The position numbers and the translations under genes were made by a program. A stretch of DNA of 64,000 nucleotides from Paracoccaceae bacterium (GTDB lineage: Bacteria > Pseudomonadota > Alphaproteobacteria > Rhodobacterales > Rhodobacteraceae), in the NCBI GenBank assembly GCA_022824005.1, contig JAJEBG010000019.1:1-64000 (forward strand). Reading direction: 5' to 3'. The notes below the pieces were generated by a model, which worked only from the letters and a program-made list of their open reading frames with translations, ran no database searches and was not told where the DNA came from. Shown here piece by piece: positions 18,976-29,046 of the stretch (position 1 is its first letter; each line of letters opens with the position of its first letter).

Positions 18976-21306
18976 TTATGACGACTTTCCTGTGATATGT
19001 TTATGGCCCCTATCCAAGGCGATGAGCAATGGGGGAAGACAAAGGAAATCGGTAAGAAAGGCAAAACTGATCGTGAGGGCCAAGAGGAAGCCGAGTGTCC
19101 AAGACAACTGAAAGCCAGACGTGGCAAAAACAAGGAAACCACAGGTAAGCACCACAGTGGTTGTCCACAGCGCGTATCCGGTAGCATTGAATGAAAAGCG
19201 GACCGCTTCTTCGGCCGTTGATCCACGACGCCGCGCCTTGAGATAGCGGGTCAGAAAATGGATAGTGTCATCAACAATGATACCGAAGGCAAAGGCTGTC
19301 ATCACCGAGCCGGCGAGGCCCACCCGTCCCAAAAGATATCCCCAGAGTCCCAAACTGAGCGCTGCCGGTAGGAAGTTAGGGATGAGACTGATAAAGCCAA
19401 TCCTAAAATTCTTGAAGACGGCCATCAGTATCAGGGAGATCAATCCCATAGCGGCAATTGTGCCTGACAACATACTGTAGATGTTGCGCTGAGATAAATG
19501 GGCAAAGGCGACATTCAATCCTGTCGCTTCGGTGGCAAGACCCGGGGCATTTTCAGTGATCCAAGCCTGGGCCCGTTCATCAAGCTGACGTTGACGCTCT
19601 GATGTAAGATTTTGAAGCGTGACGGTCATGCGGGTTGAAGATTTACCAACATCAATTTGATTATTCAGATCTTGCCCCTGTGGAAGTGAAAATTCATAAA
19701 GAAGCAAATATTGCGCCGCTAGGTCAGGTTGGTCTGGCAAACGCTTGAATGCAGGATCATCGCCGTGCATGTTCATGTTTAAGCGCTTCATGATATCTGA
19801 AAAAGCTTGGACATGCAGAACTTCAGGTTGCTCACGAAACCAATTGGCAAACTTCTCGACTTGATAAAGATATTCAGGATTGGTGATGCCATTACTGCGA
19901 CCCGACTCGAGCGAATATTCTAGTAAGGGAATGCCCGTCAGATTTTCACTGACAAAATCTGTGTCTTGACGAAAGGGGTAACGCTCATCAAAAAATGTCC
20001 ACCAATCGTCGGTCAATTCAAGCCGGAAAATTCCAACAGTCAAGATGACGGCCACCGATATCGACAAAACAAGCAAGATTTGTCGTTTGATAATCACAAA
20101 GGTGGCGAAGCGATCAAAGAAAGGTCGTGTTTTCTTCTTTGCCTTTTTCTTTGCCCGGATGGGAAGTACGGCAAGCAAGGCGGGCAGGAGGACAATTGAG
20201 TAGAGAAATGTACAAAAAACTCCCAATGCGACGAGATTGCCCATCACGCGGAAGGGCGGAGATTCCGAGAAGTTAAGACTGAGAAAGCCGATGATTGTTG
20301 TCACCGATGTGAGGAAAACCGGCCAGAGATTGGAATCGAGGGAATCGATGATGGCTGCAACACGAGTCTTGCCTCTCTCGCTCATTGCGGCCAAAAATGA
20401 ATCGACAATATGGATCGAGTTGGCCACCGCAACCGTTAACACAATAACCGGCACACCCGCGTTCGCGGGACTGAAGATGACACCGAACCAACCGGCAAAA
20501 CCAATGACGGTATTGGCCGAAAACATGACCATGAGGACGAGAGCCGCCGTGGCCAAGAGAGATCGCAACAAGATGAAGGCAACGACAGTGATAACGAGCA
20601 ATACTGAGGGACCTAGTGTGAGCAAGTCATCTTGCGTGGCATCGTAAAAGGTTCGATTGAGTGGCACATTGCCCGTGACATAATACTTGATATCAGGATT
20701 TTGGCGGCGCGCTTCATCAAGCATGTCGTTGATAAATTCGGTAATCTTAATGACCGCTGCATCCGGATCATCGGGGAGGGCAAAATTAACCACTAAACCC
20801 CCGACTTTTCCGTCTCTCGATACCAGACGACCCGCAACTTCGCTCTCGTTTAGGGCAATGTCTTGAATGCGACGGATATCTGGCGGCTCCAACAGAGCCG
20901 CATCAGAGACCAGCGATTCGACGATCAATTCGTCTTCATCGGCTGAACTATGGGCAAAATTGGTCAGTGATTCAACACGGATGGAATAGGGGATCGTCCA
21001 AGAGGCATCGGTGATTTCCTCCATCGCGGTCAACGCTTCACGGCTGAACATGGTACCTGCATCAGGTGCCACCGCGATCAAGGCATTGTCAGAACTGCCG
21101 TAGATATTCTCGAACGCATCCAACAAAGCGAGTTGCGGATTTTCCTTACCAAACATGCTTCGATAGTCGTTGGTAATGCCGATATTGGGCACACCGGCCG
21201 TCGTAACCAACATAAAAAGAGTCGATAAGATGATCATCCACCAACGAAGGCGGAAACTGTCATCCTGGATTAAGAAACCGGTTATAAAATTTTGCTTATC
21301 CGACAT
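18976..21306 (-). CDS. RND/MMPL-family exporter
   Basis: 776 aa; two repeated TM blocks, GIIVDDTIHFLTRYLKARRRG; NDYRSMFGKENPQL periplasmic domain. Confidence 0.85.
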   Translation of the reverse strand: MSDKQNFITGFLIQDDSFRLRWWMIILSTLFMLVTTAGVPNIGITNDYRSMFGKENPQLALLDAFENIYGSSDNALIAVAPDAGTMFSREALTAMEEITDASWTIPYSIRVESLTNFAHSSADEDELIVESLVSDAALLEPPDIRRIQDIALNESEVAGRLVSRDGKVGGLVVNFALPDDPDAAVIKITEFINDMLDEARRQNPDIKYYVTGNVPLNRTFYDATQDDLLTLGPSVLLVITVVAFILLRSLLATAALVLMVMFSANTVIGFAGWFGVIFSPANAGVPVIVLTVAVANSIHIVDSFLAAMSERGKTRVAAIIDSLDSNLWPVFLTSVTTIIGFLSLNFSESPPFRVMGNLVALGVFCTFLYSIVLLPALLAVLPIRAKKKAKKKTRPFFDRFATFVIIKRQILLVLSISVAVILTVGIFRLELTDDWWTFFDERYPFRQDTDFVSENLTGIPLLEYSLESGRSNGITNPEYLYQVEKFANWFREQPEVLHVQAFSDIMKRLNMNMHGDDPAFKRLPDQPDLAAQYLLLYEFSLPQGQDLNNQIDVGKSSTRMTVTLQNLTSERQRQLDERAQAWITENAPGLATEATGLNVAFAHLSQRNIYSMLSGTIAAMGLISLILMAVFKNFRIGFISLIPNFLPAALSLGLWGYLLGRVGLAGSVMTAFAFGIIVDDTIHFLTRYLKARRRGSTAEEAVRFSFNATGYALWTTTVVLTCGFLVFATSGFQLSWTLGFLLALTISFAFLTDFLCLPPLLIALDRGHKHITGKSS

Positions 21307-21344
21307 ATTTGCAACTTACTCGATTGAGAATGCAGACACATCAT

Positions 21345-22514
21345 TTACCAACTTGATGATTGTTCGGCATAGACATGGTCGGGTAGCTCCAGACTCACGC
21401 CCTTAGAATCATAGGCAGAAATATCAAGAATGGTCAGCATATTATTGTTCTGCGACGCCCGGGATGGCTTCACCTTGGTGATGAGATTCTCAAGCCGGTA
21501 CAACCACTTAAATTTCCACAACAACGCGAATTGTGATTCGCTGTCAAACATCAAATCATCGGCGAGTTGGTCACCAATAAGGGCGCGCGAGACCATGGAA
21601 ATATAATTGGCCAAGTTTTGGCGCTCCTCTGGTTGCGTCATACCAACGAATAATGGGGCCGAATTGATCAGCGAGGACGCCAGAACAATCGACTCAATCG
21701 AAGGAGACGGCTCGCAGATATGTCCCACTCGAAACATTGCGTTGGCTTCGTCTTCGGTGGTAAACAAGATGGTCTCGGGAATACCCATCAAGTGACCTGA
21801 ATAGCGCCATATTTGCATGAACGCTTCTCTTTCTTCAGGATTGAAAGAGGCCCCTAGTCTTTGAATGTGATAAATCAGTCGGGCGGAGAACGAAGCAATG
21901 GCTAGGCCCAAATTGGCCGAACTAATGGGAATACCCAACGCCTCATTGTCCCATTCTGACGATCGGCTAATCAATCGGCGAACCTTAGCATGCACGAGGC
22001 GGACTCGGATTGAAAAAGCCCATCCATCGTTAAAACGTTTCATACCGTCGGGCATGAATATCTCGACCATATGTCGATTATTTTGCTGCAGGCGGCGAAC
22101 GCCTTGGTCTCTTAACCGCCCAGTTAGAAAAAATGACTTAGCGATATTGGTAGCAAACCCCTCAATCAATACCCCACCTACCATGCCGGCGAGGACCAAT
22201 CTTGTATTGCGATGAAACATTCGGCAACCATACTGAAATGAGTCAAAGTCAACCCAGTCCGGCACATCGTAGCAAAATTCAAAAAATTCTCGTATCGCGG
22301 TTGGTGCTTGACGAATTTCAGAAGCGGTATCTTCTTGCATACCGAGACTAATATAGCGTTCGACTTCTTTGCTGCCGGTCTTGCCAGTCTCAGCAATCAG
22401 ACGGTCTGCAAGGGGGTCCCCGATAACAGTATGGTCAAGATAGCGCTTGGCCAATTCCGGATCGGATTGTTGGGCCGTTTCATAACCCTCATTATAGGAT
22501 GATGGAATATTCAC
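21345..22514 (-). CDS. oxygenase MpaB-family (DUF2236) protein
   Basis: VPDWVDFDSFQYGCRMFHRN..., FMPDGMKRFNDGWAFSIRVRLVHAKVRR, MQIWRYSGHLMGIPE. Confidence 0.7.
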   Translation of the reverse strand: MNIPSSYNEGYETAQQSDPELAKRYLDHTVIGDPLADRLIAETGKTGSKEVERYISLGMQEDTASEIRQAPTAIREFFEFCYDVPDWVDFDSFQYGCRMFHRNTRLVLAGMVGGVLIEGFATNIAKSFFLTGRLRDQGVRRLQQNNRHMVEIFMPDGMKRFNDGWAFSIRVRLVHAKVRRLISRSSEWDNEALGIPISSANLGLAIASFSARLIYHIQRLGASFNPEEREAFMQIWRYSGHLMGIPETILFTTEDEANAMFRVGHICEPSPSIESIVLASSLINSAPLFVGMTQPEERQNLANYISMVSRALIGDQLADDLMFDSESQFALLWKFKWLYRLENLITKVKPSRASQNNNMLTILDISAYDSKGVSLELPDHVYAEQSSSW

Positions 22515-22605
22515 GGTCTCACCGTCACCAATCCCATAAAATTACCTATCCTTGTCGAACTTCGATATAATAGTCGGCTGATTGCCCTCATTGACGTCAT
22601 CCAAC

Positions 22606-23670
22606 TTATCCTTGAAGTCCCATTTGCTCCTCTGGACATCGAGGCAACCTGCGCGTCAAGATAGCAAAAAACTGCCTCAACACCAAATTTGAACGTGCCA
22701 TATAGCTTGTCGAGACCATAATGGCTCTCACACTACGGCGCGAAATCTTGACATTCTCCCCTTTGGTGAATGTCGGCGTCGCATGAATTCGGCGCAGTGT
22801 CAGGACAGCCATACCCAAAGCCCAAAGACAATGTTGTCGGATTCCTATCTCGCGTGTGGGAATCAATAAGACATATTTTAAGGCTTGATCAAGATGAAAA
22901 CGGGCAATGCCCAAAAGCTCAGTAATGGCATCTTCAAAGCGCGGGTCATCACGGTACGTGGTGACAGAATCAAGTTCTAAACCGAGTTTTTCAAACACAT
23001 CCCTTGGCAACCAGCAACTTCCTCGCTGCCGATCCTCCCACATATCTTTCAAAATATTCGTCATTTGCAAGCCTTGACCAAAAGAAACCGACAGTTGAAA
23101 CAAGCGTTGCCGCTCCTCATTGATCTCTGATGAATAATCACAGAATAATTCGGTGAGCATTTCACCCACCACGCCAGCGACAAAATAACAGTATCGATTG
23201 AGTTCTGACAAGTCTTGTAATCCCTGATTGTCGTTCTCAACCTGGAATTCCATCATGCCCGACGACATGATCTTCACACATTTTTCAATCGCCTCCCGTT
23301 GCGGCTCGGATAGTCCGTGCAAAATCCCAATGACTCTTGGGAATTCAGCGATCAGTTCCTTTTCTCCCATGCTAGTCGTGTTGGAAAGATGTTTTGTTAG
23401 ATTTTGGGCGAACAGTTTGGCTTCGTTGTGATCATTGATCGCGGACATCAATTGATCGGAGAATTCCTTTTTCTGCTCGAGGGTGAGGGCCGTCTCATCC
23501 TCAATGATATCGGCGATACGACAGAGCAAATAGGCGTTCCCCACAGCGTCGCGTAAGGGGGGTGGCAATACGGGTATTGTCAACGCGAAAGTACGAGACA
23601 CATCATCAAGCATTCTCGCCTGAAAATGGTGATCGTCCTCTTGACCAAGTTGATTCGTTGCAATGACCAT
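22606..23670 (-). CDS. squalene/phytoene synthase-family (squalene synthase-like)
   Basis: DDVSRTFALTIPVLPPPLRDAVGNAYLLCRIADIIEDE; LQMTNILKDMWEDRQRGSCWLPRD. Confidence 0.85.
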   Translation of the reverse strand: MVIATNQLGQEDDHHFQARMLDDVSRTFALTIPVLPPPLRDAVGNAYLLCRIADIIEDETALTLEQKKEFSDQLMSAINDHNEAKLFAQNLTKHLSNTTSMGEKELIAEFPRVIGILHGLSEPQREAIEKCVKIMSSGMMEFQVENDNQGLQDLSELNRYCYFVAGVVGEMLTELFCDYSSEINEERQRLFQLSVSFGQGLQMTNILKDMWEDRQRGSCWLPRDVFEKLGLELDSVTTYRDDPRFEDAITELLGIARFHLDQALKYVLLIPTREIGIRQHCLWALGMAVLTLRRIHATPTFTKGENVKISRRSVRAIMVSTSYMARSNLVLRQFFAILTRRLPRCPEEQMGLQG

Positions 23671-23677
23671 GTCTTAA

Positions 23678-23715
23678 TTTCCTAGACCACTAGAAAATTT
23701 CCTAGACCACTAGAA
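23678..23715. repeat. tandem 18-bp repeat TTTCCTAGACCACTAGAA, period 20
   Basis: Two exact copies at 23678-23695 and 23698-23715; four CTAG tetranucleotides in 32 bp. Confidence 0.95.
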
Positions 23716-23986
23716 TCCATCCATTACAATACACTGATTCAGAAAACAAGCGAAACTATGTGAAATCAATTCGATACCAACATTTTCGTGCATATTCAAA
23801 TCACTGGCCTCACTTTACCACTCAATTTTGCTGGGGTGGGCATTGGCAGACGGAGGTCTATGGCTTTTCACGTCCACCGCCACGGGAGTCAACCCGTCCC
23901 TGACAAACCCTGTCATGATCAATTGGATTGAATGACCGGCCATGTTCTGTGATAAATGAGGGAGCCACTTTAATGCGAGGCAGAAC

Positions 23987-24781
23987 ATGAAAGCGCGACC
24001 CCATGATCAGGAATTGACCCTTTGTTCTTGTGAAAACGGCATCGCCTTTGTCACGATGAACCGCCCGAACAGCTATAACGCACTTTCGTCTGAATTGATG
24101 ACATCACTACAACAGGTCTTTGATGACATCGCCCAAGATCGTACCACCAAGGTTGTGGTTCTTTCAGGAAAAGGCAAGGGTTTTTGTGCCGGGCACGATC
24201 TCAAAGAACTCAAGAGTCGCAACGACCCTGAGTTTCACATGCAATTATTTTCCCAATGTTCTAAACTCATGATGTCAATTGTTCATCTACCGCAACCCGT
24301 TATAGCCTGCGTCCATGGAATTGCCACCGCGGCCGGGTGCCAACTTGTTGCCTCATGCGATCTTGCCATCGCAAGTAAATCCGCCTCATTTGCCACGCCG
24401 GGCGTGAATATCGGTCTTTTCTGCTCGACGCCGATGGTCGCGGTATCGCGAAAAATGCCTCGCAAGCAGGTCATGGCGATGCTGCTGACTGGAGAGAAAA
24501 TAACGGCGCCAAAAGCGTTGGAATTTGGCCTGATTAATGCCATCGCCGATGAAGAAAATCTGCATCAGAAATCGAGAGATCTCGCCGCTAAAATCGCTGA
24601 CAAATCACCTTCGGTCTTGACCATCGGCAAAGAAGCCTTTTATCGCCAAGCTGAAATGGGATTGGAAGACGCTTATGCCTACACATCTCAAGTGATGGTA
24701 GAGAATATGCAACTCTCTGACGCCTCGGAGGGCATCGCCGCCTTCATTGACAAACGCCCACCCAATTGGACCTCCTCTTGA
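23987..24781 (+). CDS. enoyl-CoA hydratase/isomerase family
   Basis: VVLSGKGKGFCAGHDLKEL, HGIATAAGCQLVASCDLAIA. Confidence 0.88.
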   Translation: MKARPHDQELTLCSCENGIAFVTMNRPNSYNALSSELMTSLQQVFDDIAQDRTTKVVVLSGKGKGFCAGHDLKELKSRNDPEFHMQLFSQCSKLMMSIVHLPQPVIACVHGIATAAGCQLVASCDLAIASKSASFATPGVNIGLFCSTPMVAVSRKMPRKQVMAMLLTGEKITAPKALEFGLINAIADEENLHQKSRDLAAKIADKSPSVLTIGKEAFYRQAEMGLEDAYAYTSQVMVENMQLSDASEGIAAFIDKRPPNWTSS

Positions 24782-25302
24782 CGAGAGTGTCCTCGCAAAT
24801 TCCACGCTGTGAGAGCCACGAGCACTACCCAGACTCGTATTTGCGTGCCATCCTAAACTCCATCAAATCCATTGCCATGATCGGCGTCAGTGCCGATGCG
24901 ACACGTCCCTCTCACTTCGCGATGAAATATCTTCAAGCCAGAGGGTATCAGATTTACCCTATCAACCCGGTGACCCCAGCAAGAGAAATCCTTGGCAGGA
25001 CCGTCTATCCCAACCTAGAAGAGTTGCCCTGCCAAGTTGATATGGTCGATATTTTCCGCAATTCCAAAGCCGCCGGTCCATTGACCAATGAGGCCATTGA
25101 ACATCGGGCGCGAGTCGTGTGGATGCAACTCGGTGTTATCAATTTTGAGGCGGCTCAACGAGCCGAAAGACGCGGTTTGCACGTGGTCATGAATCGCTGC
25201 CCAAAAATCGAATACGCGCGTCTTCGGGGAGAACTTTCTTGGTTTGGGATCAACTCACGAACCCTTTCATCTCAATGGCAACCAATCAAGAGCCTGAATT
25301 GA
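24766..25302 (+). CDS. CoA-binding domain protein (YccU-like)
   Basis: IKSIAMIGVSADATRPSHFAMKYLQARGYQIYPINP; VVMNRCPKIEYAR; true start may be downstream of 24766. Confidence 0.82.
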   Translation: MDLLLTRVSSQIPRCESHEHYPDSYLRAILNSIKSIAMIGVSADATRPSHFAMKYLQARGYQIYPINPVTPAREILGRTVYPNLEELPCQVDMVDIFRNSKAAGPLTNEAIEHRARVVWMQLGVINFEAAQRAERRGLHVVMNRCPKIEYARLRGELSWFGINSRTLSSQWQPIKSLN

Positions 25303-25318
25303 CGCCTGCCCAATCTCA

Positions 25319-26548
25319 TCAATCAAGAAGAGATGAGATGCGCTGCAACGCTTTTTCGATATTGTCCGCTGAATTGGCATAGGAAAAGCGAACAAAGCCC
25401 TCTCCCCAAGCCCCGAAAGATGTGCCGGCGACTGTCGCCACGCCCATCTCTTCTAGCAGACGATTTTGAAATTGGCGCGATGTCATTCCCGTCCCTTCAA
25501 TATTGGGGAAAACATAGAAGGCCCCGGCGGCATCAGCGCAGTAAATACCTTTGATGCGGTTCAAACCATCGACAATGATCCGCCGACGGGCATCGAATTG
25601 ACTCACCATTCTTTGCACATCGTCCTGCGAATGTTCGAGAGCCGCGATGGCCGCGTATTGGGCCGCAGCATTGACGCAAGAATGATCGTTGATACAAAGC
25701 CGCGTGACAAAATCAATACACGATGTCGGCCACACTGCGTAGCCGATGCGCCAGCCGGTCATAGCATACGTTTTTGACCAGCCATCGAGCACAATCACTC
25801 GGTCTCGCAGTTGGGGATAATGCAGGAAGGAGACATGCTCCCGTCCCTCATAGAGCATGCAAGAGTAAATCTCGTCCGATAACACCGTGACATGCGGATA
25901 CGCCATCAACCCTTCAGCTAATTTATCCAGTTCCTGCCGTGGCGTCACACCCCCTGTTGGATTAGCCGGTGAATTGACGATGATGAGACTGGTGTCCTCT
26001 GAAATTTGCTCTAGCACCGACTCGGCGGAAAAGGCAAAGCCATTCTCCTCTTGCAACGCGATCGGCACGGGTTTGGCACGGGAAAAATTGATCATGCTCT
26101 CGTAAATCGGAAAGCCAGGATTGGGATACATAATTTCTGAACCCTTCTGGCCGAACATCAGCATGGCAAAAAACAAGGTTGGTTTTCCCCCGGGAACAAC
26201 AACAATTTGCTCCGTATTGACCTCAACATTGTGACGCCGATTGAGATCACGACCAATCGCCGCGCGCAATTCAGGAATGCCCGTCGCCGGTGTGTATCCG
26301 TGATGGCCATCACGAAGGGCCTTGATAGCCGCCTCAACAATATGCGGCGGTGTTGAGAAATCCGGCTGCCCGATACCTAGATTGATAATATCGCGCCCGC
26401 TCAAGGCCAGTTGGTTGGCTCGAGCCAAAACCTCAAACGCCGACTCTGTTCCCAGATATGAAAGATTTTCAGCAAATTTCAATTTTGTCACGATCTCTCC
26501 CCTTAAAGAGTTTGGCGTCAAAAAGCCTCTTTGAGTATCCGATGTCAA
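25319..26548 (-). CDS. class I/II aminotransferase (aspartate aminotransferase-like)
   Basis: NSPANPTGGV, VLDGWSKTYAMTGWRIGY PLP-lysine; start may be GTG 26488. Confidence 0.87.
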   Translation of the reverse strand: MTSDTQRGFLTPNSLRGEIVTKLKFAENLSYLGTESAFEVLARANQLALSGRDIINLGIGQPDFSTPPHIVEAAIKALRDGHHGYTPATGIPELRAAIGRDLNRRHNVEVNTEQIVVVPGGKPTLFFAMLMFGQKGSEIMYPNPGFPIYESMINFSRAKPVPIALQEENGFAFSAESVLEQISEDTSLIIVNSPANPTGGVTPRQELDKLAEGLMAYPHVTVLSDEIYSCMLYEGREHVSFLHYPQLRDRVIVLDGWSKTYAMTGWRIGYAVWPTSCIDFVTRLCINDHSCVNAAAQYAAIAALEHSQDDVQRMVSQFDARRRIIVDGLNRIKGIYCADAAGAFYVFPNIEGTGMTSRQFQNRLLEEMGVATVAGTSFGAWGEGFVRFSYANSADNIEKALQRISSLLD

Positions 26549-26662
26549 TATTCGGCAAGAACGAAATGACCTCCATTTCGACGTCCGCCAAGGTCTGTCT
26601 TCTGGTTTTTGGACGCGGTCTTCGGTACATTATGACAGGCATAGAGAAAACGGGGTGACAAA

Positions 26663-27466
26663 TTGTACCGCCAAACCAAAGACCATATCCGCCTTTACAA
26701 GAAGGAAGATTTTGCCGGGATGCGGAAAGCTGGAAAGATGGTGGCCACCATCCTCGATGAGTTGGCTGACACTGTGGCGCCCGGCGTCACCACCGCCGAT
26801 ATTGATGCGCACAATATGGAGCTGCTCAAAAAGTATGGAGTTCGCTCGGCGACCATTGGATATCGCGGTTATAAACATTCAAGTTGCATTTCGGTCAACC
26901 ATGTCGTCTGCCACGGTATTCCTGGACGCAAACGGCTTCAGAAAGGCGATATCGTCAACATTGATGTCACAGTGATTGTTGACGGCTGGTTTGGTGATTC
27001 ATCGCGGATGTTTGTCGCCGGTCAGCCATCAAGACGCGCTGAGCGGTTGATTCAAGTGACCCACGATTGCCTGATGCTGGCGATAGACGAGGTTCGCCCC
27101 GGTGCCACTTTTGGCGATATTGGGGCCGCCATTCAAAAACATGCCGCCTTGCACCGCATGTCGGTGGTTCGTGAATTCTGTGGCCATGGAATTGGTCGGG
27201 AATTCCATTTGCCGCCCAATGTCGTTCATGTCGGTCAACGTGGCCAAGGCGCGGTGATTCAAGAAGGGATGATCTTCACCATTGAACCGATGATCAACTT
27301 GGGAGCCGCTGAAACCAAAATTTTGGCTGATAGCTGGACCGCGGTCACTCGCGATAAATCTCTATCGGCACAGTTTGAACATTCCATCGGGGTGACCAAA
27401 GACGGGGCAGAAATCTTCACTCTGTCACCTAAAGGGCGTTTTTTTCCTACATATGTCTCGCTCTGA
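26663..27466 (+). CDS. map: type I methionine aminopeptidase
   Basis: KGDIVNIDVTVIVDGWFGDSSRMF, REFCGHGIGREFH, GMIFTIEPMI; TTG start. Confidence 0.92.
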   Translation: MYRQTKDHIRLYKKEDFAGMRKAGKMVATILDELADTVAPGVTTADIDAHNMELLKKYGVRSATIGYRGYKHSSCISVNHVVCHGIPGRKRLQKGDIVNIDVTVIVDGWFGDSSRMFVAGQPSRRAERLIQVTHDCLMLAIDEVRPGATFGDIGAAIQKHAALHRMSVVREFCGHGIGREFHLPPNVVHVGQRGQGAVIQEGMIFTIEPMINLGAAETKILADSWTAVTRDKSLSAQFEHSIGVTKDGAEIFTLSPKGRFFPTYVSL

Positions 27467-27661
27467 TCCCGTTTTGGAGATCGCCCGTGTCATTGATTCA
27501 CTTGAAAAATCGGTCTCCTGTCCGCCTGTTGAGAAAAAAATAGGAAATTCACCCATTTTAATGATATAAAAGGAGTTTTATTTTCTTTTTTATTTTATGC
27601 ATTTCATTTTTTAGAATTATTTCCTATCCTTACAATGAACCTTTTTTGAAAACTGGCTCTG

Positions 27662-28723
27662 ATGCGACATTTTCCGCTTTTTCTTAACGTCAACCATCAA
27701 ACCGTTATTGTCTCCGGTAGCGGCGAGGCGGCGGCGGCTAAATTGCGCCTCCTCTTGAAAACACGGGCCAAGATTCGTGTTTTCGGAACTGAGACTCACT
27801 CAGCCGTTCGAGATTGGGCTGATCAAGGGCAGCTTGAATGGATTGAGAGGCGCATTCAGTCTGGTGATGTGAGAGGGGCAAGGCTTCTTTATTGCGCCAA
27901 TGACGAAGAGGTAGAAGACCAACGGTCGGCGAGAATTGGGCGTGCCGACGGCGCTCTTGTCTGCATTGTCGATAATCTCAAAGACAGCGACTTCATTACT
28001 CCCGCCATTGTTGACAGAGATCCGGTGACGGTGGCTATTGGAACCGAAGGGACAGCACCTGTACTGGCACGAAAAATCAAAGCCGACCTTGAGACGCGAC
28101 TGCCCACCGAGCTCGGCACGTTAGCCATCGAGGCACGTGAATTTCGCCATCGTGCGGCCCAATTGCCGGAAGGGCGAGTACGTCGTAATTTCTGGGCACG
28201 ATTTTTTTCCCATGAAGGCATGCGTGCCTTCACTCTAGGTGGAAGGCCTGCTGTTCAAGAACGACTCCAATCCCTATTTGATGACATCAAACAAGAGCGA
28301 CCGGAGGGCGGCAAAATTGTCTTCGCCGGCTCTGGCGATGGGGACCCTGGCAATCTCACTCTCAATGTTCGACAGGCTGTTGACCAGGCCGATGTCATTT
28401 TCCACGACGATGACATGTCACCAAGAATTCTGGAGTTGGCGCGTCGCGAGGCAGAATACATCTCCCGTCCTCTCTCGCTCAAACAGGCTATCGACATCCT
28501 TTTGCAACGGGTGGAAAACAGACAATTTATCTGTGTACTCCTCCGTGACACCTCGCCGCGAGCGCTCTTCATGCGTCAGATTCTTCCTCAGCTCGAGCGC
28601 CACAATATTGACTGGCACATCCACCCGGGAATCGTGCCTGAACTTTCGATGCCACGGTCGAGCCAAAAGGTCATAACCTCGCGCCAAACGGACACAAACT
28701 CGCCGCGTCTGAAAGTTGGATAA
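27662..28723 (+). CDS. cysG: siroheme synthase-like: precorrin-2 dehydrogenase domain + degenerate/truncated methyltransferase domain
   Basis: N-terminal MRHFPLFLNVNHQTVIVSGSGEAAAAKLRLLL; C-terminal GSGDGDPGNLTL in place of GAGPGDP. Confidence 0.8.
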   Translation: MRHFPLFLNVNHQTVIVSGSGEAAAAKLRLLLKTRAKIRVFGTETHSAVRDWADQGQLEWIERRIQSGDVRGARLLYCANDEEVEDQRSARIGRADGALVCIVDNLKDSDFITPAIVDRDPVTVAIGTEGTAPVLARKIKADLETRLPTELGTLAIEAREFRHRAAQLPEGRVRRNFWARFFSHEGMRAFTLGGRPAVQERLQSLFDDIKQERPEGGKIVFAGSGDGDPGNLTLNVRQAVDQADVIFHDDDMSPRILELARREAEYISRPLSLKQAIDILLQRVENRQFICVLLRDTSPRALFMRQILPQLERHNIDWHIHPGIVPELSMPRSSQKVITSRQTDTNSPRLKVG

Positions 28724-28728
28724 GAGAC

Positions 28729-29046
28729 ATGTCTCGGCGGGAGCAATTTTGGGTGATCACCAGCAATCATTTGATTGAAGGGGATGCCATCTGGCTCAAC
28801 AATAGCGGGGATTGGACACGAAAACTTGGCGAAGCCAAACTGTTTGATGATAGAGATTCAGCCGAGACAGCACTGATGACCGCCGACAAAGAGCGACATA
28901 TTCATGTCGGTGCTTATCTCGCCGCCGCGAGGCCGGGCCGTGACCAGAAGCCCGAACCTCAGCATGTGCGTGAACAGATTCGTACTACAGGCCCTTCAAA
29001 TTACTTCCACGGCAAACAGGCGACCGCTTCCGATGTATCAGTATAA
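28729..29046 (+). CDS. DUF2849-like protein of sulfite-reduction locus
   Basis: VITSNHLIEGDAIWLNNSGDWTRKLGEAKLFDDRDSAE; between cysG-like and cysI-like genes. Confidence 0.7.
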   Translation: MSRREQFWVITSNHLIEGDAIWLNNSGDWTRKLGEAKLFDDRDSAETALMTADKERHIHVGAYLAAARPGRDQKPEPQHVREQIRTTGPSNYFHGKQATASDVSV

